Below the pieces are notes generated by a model, which worked only from the letters and a program-made list of their open reading frames with translations, had not been told where the DNA came from and searched no databases. From positions 1 to 64,000 of the forward strand of contig JBFWUB010000007.1 of NCBI GenBank assembly GCA_050247515.1: a stretch of 64,000 bases of DNA. The letters are read 5' to 3'. A program made the position numbers and the translations under genes. Source of the DNA: RAM1 sp050247515. GTDB taxonomy: Bacteria; Pseudomonadota; Gammaproteobacteria; Burkholderiales; Burkholderiaceae_C. Below are positions 53,297-61,194 of the stretch, one piece after another. Numbering within the stretch: the first letter of the stretch is position 1; each line of letters opens with the position of its first letter.

Positions 53297-54211
53297 ATGC
53301 ACAAGCTCCCCGCCCACTGGCTGACGCCCAAGCGCCTGCTGCAGGCATCGGTGGGAGTGGCGGTCATCACCATCAGCCTCAAGACGCTGGCCTGGTATAT
53401 CACCGGCTCGGTGGGCCTGCTGTCAGACGCGATGGAATCGTTCGTCAACCTGGCCAGCGCCGTTTTCGCACTGGTGATGGTGACGATCGCCCAGCGCCCG
53501 GCCGATGAAGACCACCCCTACGGCCACCACAAGGCCGAGTACTTTTCCTCGGGGTTCGAGGGCATCCTGATCATCGGCGCTGCTCTGGGCATCCTCTGGG
53601 CCGCCGGCCACCGGCTGTTTGACCCGCAGCCGCTGGAGCAGCTGGGCTGGGGCCTCGCGTTGTCGGTGGCCAGCTCGGCGCTGAACGGGTTGCTGGCCTG
53701 GGCTATGTTCCGCGCTGCGCGCGAGCACCGGTCCATTGCGCTGGAGGCGGACGCCAAACACCTGGTGACCGACGTGTGGACCTCCGCCGGGGTGGTGGCG
53801 GGCCTGGTGGCGGTGTCGCTGACCGGCTGGCTGTGGCTGGATGCGCTGGTGGGCATCGCGGTGGCGCTGAACATCCTGAAAGAGGGCTTTCACCTCATGA
53901 AGCGTTCATCGCAGGGCCTGATGGACGAGGCCCTGGAGCCCGAGGTGCTGGCGCAGATCACCGAGGTGCTGGCAGGCTTTGAGCACCACACCATCCGGTT
54001 TGACCACATCACCACCCGCAAGGCTGCGCAACGCCGCTTTGTGGACCTGCACATGCACATGCCTGCGAGCTGGACGCTGGGGCGGGCGGCTGCGGTGCGC
54101 ACGAGTGTGGAGCAGGCATTGATGAGTGCTGTGCCGGGGTTGCGCGCCACCATCCAACTGCTGCCCAGTGATGTGGAGGCGCATTTTGATGATGAGCGGG
54201 ATTTGATTTGA
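53297..54211 (+). CDS. Cation diffusion facilitator family transporter
   Basis: 304 residues, six membrane helices and a C-terminal cytoplasmic domain. Exports divalent metals such as Zn, Fe or Co in exchange for protons. The metal site is visible as SDAMESFVN in helix 2 and HLVTD in helix 5. HPYGHHKAEYFSSGFEGI is the histidine-rich loop after helix 2. Metal specificity cannot be read. Start at 53297, just divergent from the histidine kinase. Confidence 0.92.
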   Translation: MHKLPAHWLTPKRLLQASVGVAVITISLKTLAWYITGSVGLLSDAMESFVNLASAVFALVMVTIAQRPADEDHPYGHHKAEYFSSGFEGILIIGAALGILWAAGHRLFDPQPLEQLGWGLALSVASSALNGLLAWAMFRAAREHRSIALEADAKHLVTDVWTSAGVVAGLVAVSLTGWLWLDALVGIAVALNILKEGFHLMKRSSQGLMDEALEPEVLAQITEVLAGFEHHTIRFDHITTRKAAQRRFVDLHMHMPASWTLGRAAAVRTSVEQALMSAVPGLRATIQLLPSDVEAHFDDERDLI

Positions 54212-54303
54212 TGCGTTTTGTGTTCTTGTTCGCTGCGACCGCGCGACTTTGCCGCGAAGCCAGCGAGTGAAAATGTCGCAGCAAAAACAGCGAGAACCAA
54301 ACC

Positions 54304-54744
54304 ATGTTGAGCGTAGTACAACGAGTCAGCGAAGCCCGCGTCACGGTACACGGCGAAGTGACAGGCGAAATCGGCCCCGGCCTGCTGGTTTTGGTCTGCG
54401 CCGAGCGTGGCGACACCGAAGCACAGGCCGACAAGCTGCTGGCCAAGCTGCTCAAGCTGCGGATTTTTTCAGACGACGCCGGCAAGATGAACCGCAGCGT
54501 GCAGGACATCGCGGGCGGGTTGCTGCTGGTCAGCCAGTTCACGCTGGCCGCGGACACGGCCGGGGGCAACCGGCCCAGCTTTACCAATGCGGCGGCGCCC
54601 GATGAAGGGCGGCGGCTGTATGACTATTTCGTGGACAAGGCCCGCGCGGCCCACCCGGTGGTGCAGACCGGCCGGTTCGCGGCCGACATGAAGGTGCAGC
54701 TGGTCAACGATGGGCCGGTGACCATTCCCCTGCGGGTTCAATAA
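54304..54744 (+). CDS. dtd: D-aminoacyl-tRNA deacylase
   Basis: 146 residues, exactly the family length. Hydrolyses D-amino acids wrongly attached to tRNA. MLSVVQRVSEARVTVHGEVT at the start, SQFTLAADTAGGNRPSF (active-site SQxT) and NDGPVTIPL (cross-subunit Gly-Pro motif). Its 3' end overlaps the convergent ybeY by 7 bases. Confidence 0.96.
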   Translation: MLSVVQRVSEARVTVHGEVTGEIGPGLLVLVCAERGDTEAQADKLLAKLLKLRIFSDDAGKMNRSVQDIAGGLLLVSQFTLAADTAGGNRPSFTNAAAPDEGRRLYDYFVDKARAAHPVVQTGRFAADMKVQLVNDGPVTIPLRVQ

Positions 54745-55184
54745 GGGTTGGGAAAGCCCAAGGCGCCCAGCAGCAGGATCTCCAGCACTTCCATCGCCAG
54801 CGCATCGCGCTCGTTCGTTTCGTGGTCCCAGCCCTGGGCGTGCAGGGTGCCGTGGACCAGCAGGTGGGCGTAGTGGGCCTGCAGCGTCTTGCCCTGAGCC
54901 TGCGCCTCGCGCGCCACCACCGGGGCGCACAACACCAGGTCGGCGGCGACCACGGGCGCGCGGGTGTAGTCAAAGGTCAGCACGTTGGTGGCGTAGTCCT
55001 TGCCGCGGTACTGCAGATTCAGCGCGCGGCCTTCGTTCTCGCCCACGATGCGCACCGCGATCTCGCCCGGCGCGTCCAGCGCATGGCTGACCCAGGCCTT
55101 CACCTGCGCACGCGTCAGCAGTGCACGGTGGGCCGCCACGCCCTCAAAGCGGCCGAACTGGAGCGAAACTTCGGTCGTGCTCAT
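54738..55184 (-). CDS. ybeY: Endoribonuclease YbeY (rRNA maturation factor)
   Basis: 148 residues. Single-strand endoribonuclease for 16S rRNA 3' maturation and ribosome quality control. The zinc-binding motif HGTLHAQGWDH has histidines at 111, 115 and 121; NLQYRGKDYATNVLTFDY is the conserved strand region. The start overlaps the phoH stop by four bases, the usual phoH-ybeY pairing. Confidence 0.95.
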   Translation of the reverse strand: MSTTEVSLQFGRFEGVAAHRALLTRAQVKAWVSHALDAPGEIAVRIVGENEGRALNLQYRGKDYATNVLTFDYTRAPVVAADLVLCAPVVAREAQAQGKTLQAHYAHLLVHGTLHAQGWDHETNERDALAMEVLEILLLGALGFPNPY

Positions 55185-56125
55185 GCACCGGACTTGCTGC
55201 GCGCAGCGTCGTAGGCGTCCACGATGCGCGCCACCAGCGGGTGGCGCACTACGTCGGCGCTGGTGAATCGGGTGTGGGCGATGCCCTTGACGCGCTTGAG
55301 CACGCGCTCGGCGTCGATCAGCCCGCTGAGCTGCCCCTTGGGCAGGTCGATCTGGCTCACGTCGCCCGTGACCACCGCCTTGGCGCCAAAGCCGATGCGC
55401 GTGAGGAACATCTTCATCTGCTCGGGCGTGGTGTTCTGGGCTTCATCCAGGATCACGAAGGCATTGTTCAGCGTGCGCCCGCGCATGAAGGCCAGCGGCG
55501 CGATCTCCAGCGCCTGGCGCTCGAACGCCTTGGTCACCTTGTCAAAACCCATCAGGTCGTACAGCGCGTCGTACAGCGGGCGCAGGTACGGGTCCACCTT
55601 CTGGCTCAGGTCGCCGGGCAGAAAGCCCAGCTTTTCACCCGCCTCCACGGCCGGGCGCGTCAGCACGATGCGCTGCACTGCGGCGCGCTCCAGCGCGTCC
55701 ACCGCCATGGCCACGGCCAGGTAAGTCTTGCCGGTGCCCGCAGGGCCGATGCCGAAGGTGATGTCGTGGTTGGCGATGTTGTCCAGGTACAGGCTCTGGG
55801 TGGGCGTGCGTGCCTTCAGGTCGGCGCGGCGCGTTTGCAGCGTCATGGCGCCGTCGGTGCCCTCGACCAGGCCGCTGTCGCCGGCCAGCATGAGCTGCAC
55901 GGTGTCGGGCGCAATCGGGCGTGCGGCGATCTCGTACAGCGCCTGCAGCACCTCCAGCGCGCGCTGCGCCTTGGCCTTGGGGCCGTCGATCTTGAACTGC
56001 TCGTGCCGGTGGGCGATGCTGACCGACAGCGCCAGCTCGATGGTGCGCAGGTGGGCGTCGGTGGGGCCGCACAGGTTGGCCGTGCGGGTGTTGTTGGGTG
56101 GCGAGAAGGTGTGACGCAGAATCAA
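55181..56125 (-). CDS. phoH: PhoH-like ATPase (YbeZ)
   Basis: 314 residues. P-loop ATPase with Walker A GPAGTGKTYLAVAMAVDALE and Walker B FVILDEAQNTTPEQMK; partner of YbeY in RNA metabolism. I set the start at TTG 56125, giving LILRHTFSPPNNTR-, which resembles the beginning of relatives; no in-frame ATG lies before well-conserved sequence. This leaves only three bases to the divergent histidine kinase ATG at 56129. Longer upstream readings run antisense to that kinase and are rejected. Confidence 0.9.
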   Translation of the reverse strand: MILRHTFSPPNNTRTANLCGPTDAHLRTIELALSVSIAHRHEQFKIDGPKAKAQRALEVLQALYEIAARPIAPDTVQLMLAGDSGLVEGTDGAMTLQTRRADLKARTPTQSLYLDNIANHDITFGIGPAGTGKTYLAVAMAVDALERAAVQRIVLTRPAVEAGEKLGFLPGDLSQKVDPYLRPLYDALYDLMGFDKVTKAFERQALEIAPLAFMRGRTLNNAFVILDEAQNTTPEQMKMFLTRIGFGAKAVVTGDVSQIDLPKGQLSGLIDAERVLKRVKGIAHTRFTSADVVRHPLVARIVDAYDAARSKSGA

Positions 56126-56128
56126 GGT

Positions 56129-58327
56129 ATGAGTCGTCTGGTGGGTTGGATCAAGGGGCTGATTGTCGGGCCAAACCGCGTGCCGCGGCTGTGGCTGGCG
56201 TCTTTGCTGATTGCCGCCTGCGGCCTGGGCAGCCTGTGGCGCACGCTGGACGAGCCGTCGCTGGGCCTGCGCTTTGGCGTGGCGGCCAATGGCTCGCTGC
56301 AGGCCCGCCCGGAAGGCCCCCGCTCGGCCATCCTGCAAAACGTCACCCAGCTGGGCGGGGGCGGCCTGACGCAGGCCCTGTCTGCGCCCCTGTTGATCGA
56401 AAGCGCAGGCATCCACAACGACTACAGCGAACACAACCGCTTTTTCGAAGGCCACCGGGCGCTGTGGCGCATCCTGCAATCCGACACCGTGCAGCTGACC
56501 CACGCCGGTGGCGTGCTGGTGCTGCAGCCCGGCCCCAAAAGCCTGGACGAGCTGGGGCCGCGCTTCTGGTTCCCCTGGCTGGTGGGGCTGCTGTCGCTGT
56601 CAGTCGGGCTGGCCCTGTGGGTGTACCGCCCACGCGAAGGCGCGGCCTGGTGCTACCTGCTGGCCAGCGCGGGCTATGCCTTTGGCATGCTGTGTACCGC
56701 CACCTGGGGTTCGCGCCTGCTCACCCAGCCGCCCGCGCTGTGGCCGGCGCTGCATGTGGCGTCGCATGCGGGTTCGTTCCTGCTCATAGGCAGCCTGTGC
56801 GTGCTGCTGTGGCGCTACCCCACGCGGCTGGGCGGCGCCTGGCTGCCCTGGCTGCTGGCCGTGCTGGCGGGCTTGAGCCTGGCCGCCGATGCGGGTCAGT
56901 GGGTGCCCACCATCGCGCTGGCGTTTCGCCTGCCCATCGTGCTGATGACGGTGGCCTTGGGGCTGGTGTTTGCCCTGCAGTGGCGCGCCAACCGGCGCGA
57001 CGCCGTGCGACGCGCCCAGCTCAAATGGTTTGGCCTGCTGCTGTTCATGGGCCTGTCCACGGTGTTTGTGGCCTACGCGGTGGGCGCGACGGGCCAGGTG
57101 GTGAACATTCCGCAAAACTACGGCCTGGGCACGGTGGCGCTGCTGTTTGTGGGGCTGGTGCCGCTGGTCACCCGCGTGGGCCTGTTCCAGCTGGAGGCCT
57201 GGTGGCCCAGGGCCTGGCTGTGGTTCCTGGGCGGGCTGCTGGTGGTGGCACTGGATCTGGTGCTGCTGTCGACGCTGGACCTGGCGGCCGAAAGCGCCTT
57301 TGCGCTAGCGCTGGCGGGGGCCGGCTGGCTGTACTTTCCGGTGCGCCAGGCCGTGTGGCGCCGCCTGGGGCGCGGCGGCCTGCCGGCCACGCGCGACCTG
57401 CTGCCCCAGGTGCTGGAGCTGGTCACGCACGGCAGCGGCGAGCGGGCCGAGCTCAACCGGCGGTGGCATGCGCTGTGGGACGAAGCCTTTCAACCCCTGC
57501 GCCTGAGCGCGGCCGCGGCGGATGCGCCAGGCAGCGCCGCGCAGGGTGTGGTGGACGAGGGCCGCGCCCTGGTCATTGCCGGCGGCCACGGCATGGACAC
57601 GCTGCTGCTGGAGCTGCCCGAGCGCGGGGCCCGCCTGTTCAGCCCCGCCGACGAGCGCCGCGCCAGGGAGATTACCGCGCTGGTGCACCACGGCCTGGTT
57701 TCGGGCGAGGCCTTTGCCCGCGGTGCGCGCGAGGAGCGCCAGCGCATCGCGTCGGACCTGCACGATGACCTGGGCGCACGGCTGCTGAGCATCGCCCAGG
57801 CCAGCCAGCACACGGCAGGGGGCGAGCGCATCGCCGCCATGGCGCGACAGGCGCTGGACGACATGCGCCTGAGCGTGCGTGGCCTGGCCGGCGACGCGGC
57901 ACCGGCCGCCGACGTGCTGGCCGACTGGCGCAGCGAGACGGTCACACGCCTGGCGGCCGCCGGCATCACGCCGCACTGGCTGGCCGACGAGCCGCCCCCA
58001 GGCCTGGTGCTGCCCGCGCGCACCCAGGTGCAGCTGACACGGGTGCTGCGCGAGGCCGTGTCCAACGCCATCCGCCACAGCGGCTGCACGGCCTGCACCG
58101 TGCGCCTGTCGTTTCCCCCGGGCCAACTGGTGCTGCAGGTGCAGGACGACGGGCACGGCCTGCCGCCTGACCTGCCCACGGGTACCGGCCACGGGCTGCC
58201 CGGCATCGAAGCGCGGGTGCGCCGGCTGGGGGGGCGGCACAGCTGGCAGGCCGCGCAAGGGGGCGGTACCGTGTTGGGCGTGAGCGTCCCGTTGCAGGAG
58301 CAATCCGCTAACATCAACGCCACATGA
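56129..58327 (+). CDS. NarL-type membrane sensor histidine kinase
   Basis: 732 residues. One N-terminal helix (WLASLLIAACGLGSLW), a periplasmic segment of about 130 residues, then about eight membrane helices (from WFPWLVGLLSLSVGLALWVY to FALALAGAGWLYF). A GAF-like linker and a HisKA_3 kinase follow: EERQRIASDLHDDLGARLLS with the phospho-accepting His, REAVSNAIRHSGC (N box) and DDGHGLPPDLPTGTGHGLPG. It overlaps the following regulator as ATGA. Signal unknown. Its start is three bases from the divergent phoH start. Confidence 0.9.
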   Translation: MSRLVGWIKGLIVGPNRVPRLWLASLLIAACGLGSLWRTLDEPSLGLRFGVAANGSLQARPEGPRSAILQNVTQLGGGGLTQALSAPLLIESAGIHNDYSEHNRFFEGHRALWRILQSDTVQLTHAGGVLVLQPGPKSLDELGPRFWFPWLVGLLSLSVGLALWVYRPREGAAWCYLLASAGYAFGMLCTATWGSRLLTQPPALWPALHVASHAGSFLLIGSLCVLLWRYPTRLGGAWLPWLLAVLAGLSLAADAGQWVPTIALAFRLPIVLMTVALGLVFALQWRANRRDAVRRAQLKWFGLLLFMGLSTVFVAYAVGATGQVVNIPQNYGLGTVALLFVGLVPLVTRVGLFQLEAWWPRAWLWFLGGLLVVALDLVLLSTLDLAAESAFALALAGAGWLYFPVRQAVWRRLGRGGLPATRDLLPQVLELVTHGSGERAELNRRWHALWDEAFQPLRLSAAAADAPGSAAQGVVDEGRALVIAGGHGMDTLLLELPERGARLFSPADERRAREITALVHHGLVSGEAFARGAREERQRIASDLHDDLGARLLSIAQASQHTAGGERIAAMARQALDDMRLSVRGLAGDAAPAADVLADWRSETVTRLAAAGITPHWLADEPPPGLVLPARTQVQLTRVLREAVSNAIRHSGCTACTVRLSFPPGQLVLQVQDDGHGLPPDLPTGTGHGLPGIEARVRRLGGRHSWQAAQGGGTVLGVSVPLQEQSANINAT

Positions 58328-58983
58328 ACAGCGCCCTGATCGTCGAAGACCTGCCCGAAGTCCGCGCCTGGCTGGGCGAGGTGGCGCGCGCGGCGTTCCC
58401 CGCGCTGCAGGTCACCACCGCCGGGCGGCGCGACGAGGCGCTGGCCTGCGTGCGCGCGGGCCAGTTCGACCTGGCGCTGATCGACCTGGGCCTGCCCGAT
58501 GGCAGCGGCACCGATGTGGTGGGGGCGCTGCGACGCTACCAGCCGTCTGCCCTGCCGGTGGTGGTGACCATCTACGACGACGACGACCACCTGTTTCCGG
58601 CCCTGCAGGCCGGCGCCTTCGGCTACCTCCTGAAAGAACAACCCCAGGAAACGCTGGTGGCCCAGCTGCTGCGCATGACCCAGGGCGAGCCGCCGCTGTC
58701 CCCGCCCATTGCGCGGCGCGTGCTGGCCCACTTTGCCGGTGCCAGCCACCGCCGCGACGTGCTGGTGCGCCAGATAGAAGAGGAAGTCAGCCTGACCGAG
58801 CGCGAAACCGAGGTGCTGCAGCGCGTGGCCAAGGGCTACACCCTGCCCGAGATCGCCCAGCAGTTCGGCCTGTCGCGCCACACCATTGCCGACTACATCA
58901 AGCAGATCTACCGCAAGCTCAATGTGTCGTCGCGTGCCGAGGCGGCGCTGGAAGCGGCGCGGCGTGGGTTGGTTAACCCATGA
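58324..58983 (+). CDS. LuxR/NarL-type response regulator
   Basis: 219 residues. Receiver domain with phospho-acceptor Asp54 in ALIDLGLPDGSG and the conserved lysine in FGYLLKEQ; C-terminal LuxR helix-turn-helix SLTERETEVLQRVAKGYTLP then FGLSRHTIADYIKQIYRKLN. Cognate partner of the kinase it overlaps. An Asp-rich YDDDDHLFPAL stretch follows the beta4 region. Targets unknown. Confidence 0.92.
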   Translation: MNSALIVEDLPEVRAWLGEVARAAFPALQVTTAGRRDEALACVRAGQFDLALIDLGLPDGSGTDVVGALRRYQPSALPVVVTIYDDDDHLFPALQAGAFGYLLKEQPQETLVAQLLRMTQGEPPLSPPIARRVLAHFAGASHRRDVLVRQIEEEVSLTERETEVLQRVAKGYTLPEIAQQFGLSRHTIADYIKQIYRKLNVSSRAEAALEAARRGLVNP

Positions 58984-59029
58984 TTCTTCGTTCCGCTGCT
59001 GGGTTGTTTGGCTCGTGTGAGTCCTCGCG

Positions 59030-59258
59030 GCAAAGGCGTGCACGGACACCCGGCAACGCTTCACTAAAGCGGTCGCCTGCGGCGACTTCCTTGCGCTGCT
59101 CGGTCATGCAGCCCACCGCAGAACTCGCTACGCGCTGCGCGCTGCGCTCGGACAGCCGCGGTGAGTCAGTCAACGAAGCGCGCTGCGCGCGCGGCTGCAT
59201 GCCCTGCGCTGCTCAGCGCTTTAGAGGCGCATTGCCGGGTGTCCGCGCACGCCTTTGC
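59030..59258. repeat. Long inverted repeat A (42-base arms)
   Basis: Left arm 59030-59071 begins GCAAAGGCGTGCACGGACAC; right arm 59217-59258 is its reverse complement with about six mismatches (ends GTGTCCGCGCACGCCTTTGC). Arms are 145 bases apart and enclose the left arm of repeat B. Confidence 0.8.
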
Positions 59259-59448
59259 AGAACCAATGTTGGTACGCCACCGGTGGCGCGCCCGCACTCG
59301 GCTTCGCGGCAGGGGGTGGCCGGTGGGGGCGATCTCTGCGGCGACGAGGAGCGCAGCCACAGGGTCGGCGCGCTTTGCGCGCTTCGTAAACTGACTCGCC
59401 GCGGCTGTTCGAGCGGAGCGCGCAAAGCGCGCGCAGCGAGTTCTGCGG
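59116..59448. repeat. Long inverted repeat B (65-69-base arms)
   Basis: Left arm 59116-59180 begins CCGCAGAACTCGCTACGCGC; right arm 59380-59448 is a diverged reverse complement ending GCGAGTTCTGCGG, sharing ACAGCCGCGG and GAGTCAGT blocks. It interlocks with repeat A. A shorter CCACAGGGTCG/CGACCCTGTGG pair lies just outside each arm. Confidence 0.75.
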
Positions 59449-59555
59449 CGCGACCCTGTGGCGAGCACCGCAGTGGAGTCTGCGCAAAGCGCAGACCGAC
59501 GCAGTGTGAGCCCCCGCCGGGCACCCCCTGACGCGAAGCCATCGAGAGAGAAAAA

Positions 59556-60131
59556 ATGATCGGAAGACTCCAAGGCACCCTCGCCGAGAAGAACCCGCCA
59601 CAAGTTCTGGTGGACTGCAACGGTGTGGGCTATGAGGTGGACGTGCCCATGAGTACTTTCTACAACCTGCCGACGCTGGGCGACAAGGTGTCGCTGCTCA
59701 CGCACTTTGTGGTGCGTGAAGACGCGCAGATACTTTATGGCTTTGCCACAGCGGCGGAGCGCGAAGCTTTCCGCCAGCTCATCAAGATCAGCGGCGTGGG
59801 CCCGCGCACCGCGCTCAGTGTGTTGAGCGGCATGAGCGTGGCCGACATTGCCCAGGCCGTGACCGCGCAGGACGCGGGCCGGCTGGTGAAGGTGCCGGGC
59901 ATCGGCAAGAAAACGGCCGAGCGGCTGCTGCTGGAACTCAAAGGCAAATTTGGCGCCGACATCGGCGCGGGCAGCGCCAGCGTGGCCAGCGACGCGCAGG
60001 CCGACATCCTGCAGGCACTGGTGGCGCTGGGTTACAGCGACAAGGAAGCCGCTCTGACGCTCAAGACCTTGCCCAAGGACGTGGGCGTGAGCGAGGGCAT
60101 CAAGCTCGCGCTGAAATCACTGGCGAAGTAA
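59556..60131 (+). CDS. ruvA: Holliday junction DNA helicase subunit RuvA
   Basis: 191 residues. Binds four-way junctions and loads RuvB for branch migration. MIGRLQGTLAEKNPPQVLVD starts the OB fold; two helix-hairpin-helix motifs are in LIKISGVGPRTALSVLSGMS and LVKVPGIGKKTAERLLLELK; the C-terminal domain that contacts RuvB is at about 140-191. ruvB begins immediately after the stop codon. ruvC is not adjacent. Confidence 0.97.
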   Translation: MIGRLQGTLAEKNPPQVLVDCNGVGYEVDVPMSTFYNLPTLGDKVSLLTHFVVREDAQILYGFATAAEREAFRQLIKISGVGPRTALSVLSGMSVADIAQAVTAQDAGRLVKVPGIGKKTAERLLLELKGKFGADIGAGSASVASDAQADILQALVALGYSDKEAALTLKTLPKDVGVSEGIKLALKSLAK

Positions 60132-61190
60132 ATGAGCATCCAGACCGACGACTTCGACATGCCGCCTTCAAAGAGGGTGGTGTCGGCCGCGCCCGCGTCG
60201 CCCAATGAAGAGGCGATTGAGCGTGCGCTGCGGCCCAAGCTGTTTGATGACTACGTGGGCCAGGCCAAGACGCGCGAGCAGCTTGAGATTTTCATTGGCG
60301 CGGCGCGCAAGCGCGAAGAGGCGTTGGACCATGTGCTGCTGTTCGGCCCACCGGGGCTGGGCAAGACCACGCTTTCGCACATCATTGCGCACGAGCTGGG
60401 CGTGAACCTGCGCCAGACCTCGGGCCCCGTGCTGGAAAAGCCCAAGGACCTGGCGGCCCTGCTGACCAACCTGGAAAAGAACGACGTTCTTTTCATCGAC
60501 GAAATCCACCGGCTGAGCCCCGTGGTGGAAGAAATCCTCTACCCCGCGCTGGAGGACTACCAGATCGACATCATGATCGGCGAAGGGCCGGCCGCGCGCA
60601 GCATCAAGCTCGATTTGCAGCCCTTTACCCTGGTGGGCGCCACCACGCGCGCCGGCATGCTGACCAACCCGCTGCGCGACCGCTTCGGCATCGTGGCGCG
60701 GCTGGAGTTTTATACGGCCGAAGAGCTGGCGCGCATCGTCAAGCGCAGCGCGGGGCTGCTGAATGCGCCGATGGACGAAGAAGGCGGGGTGGAGATTGCC
60801 CGCCGCTCACGCGGCACGCCGCGCATCGCCAACCGGCTGCTGCGCCGCGTGCGCGACTATGCCGACGTCAAAGGCACGGGCCGCATCACCGCCGACATCG
60901 CGCACAAGGCGCTGGCCATGCTGGACGTGGACCCGCAGGGCTTTGACGTGATGGACAGGAAGCTGCTGGAGGCGGTCATTCACAGATTTGACGGCGGCCC
61001 CGTGGGGCTGGACAACATCGCCGCCAGCATCGGTGAAGAGCGCGACACGATCGAAGACGTGATCGAGCCCTACCTGATCCAGCAGGGCTACCTGCAGCGC
61101 ACGCCGCGCGGGCGCATCGCCACGCTGGCGGCGTACCGTCACCTGGGCGTGATGCCGCCCAGGAGCGCGGGTGAGTTGTTCGCGGAGTAA
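60132..61190 (+). CDS. ruvB: Holliday junction branch migration ATPase RuvB
   Basis: 352 residues, AAA+ motor. ERALRPKLFDDYVGQAKTRE, Walker A LFGPPGLGKTTLSHIIAHEL, Walker B VLFIDEIHRLSPVVEEILYP, arginine-finger region TRAGMLTNPLRDRFGIVARL and the C-terminal winged helix ending TPRGRIATLAAYRHLG. Complete. Stop lies 4 bases before the convergent hsdR stop. Confidence 0.98.
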   Translation: MSIQTDDFDMPPSKRVVSAAPASPNEEAIERALRPKLFDDYVGQAKTREQLEIFIGAARKREEALDHVLLFGPPGLGKTTLSHIIAHELGVNLRQTSGPVLEKPKDLAALLTNLEKNDVLFIDEIHRLSPVVEEILYPALEDYQIDIMIGEGPAARSIKLDLQPFTLVGATTRAGMLTNPLRDRFGIVARLEFYTAEELARIVKRSAGLLNAPMDEEGGVEIARRSRGTPRIANRLLRRVRDYADVKGTGRITADIAHKALAMLDVDPQGFDVMDRKLLEAVIHRFDGGPVGLDNIAASIGEERDTIEDVIEPYLIQQGYLQRTPRGRIATLAAYRHLGVMPPRSAGELFAE

Positions 61191-61194
61191 AGCC

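Larger units (their letters stand above)
58984..59555. other. 572-base non-coding region of nested inverted repeats
   Basis: No credible gene. Open frames on both strands here (for example 58980-59531 plus and 59166-59705 minus) are Arg/Ala/Cys/Ser-rich and repeat the same peptide fragments, as expected when repeats are translated. The stretch holds at least two long inverted repeats, listed separately. Only the last 15 bases (GAGAGAGAAAAA before the ATG) look like a normal ribosome-binding site for ruvA. Confidence 0.75.

Noticed and set aside
54212..54303. GCTGCGAC/GTCGCAGC dyad before dtd as a terminator
   Set aside because: The arms are 35 bases apart and no T-run follows; too weak to call.
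56126..56503. Longer phoH reading over the sensor kinase gene
   Set aside because: The extra N-terminal sequence is His/Gln/Arg-rich antisense of the kinase; PhoH similarity begins at the TTG at 56125.
58980..59531. 183-codon plus-strand frame and overlapping minus-strand frames before ruvA
   Set aside because: Translations repeat the same fragments in several frames because they cross inverted repeats; no start signal and no family.
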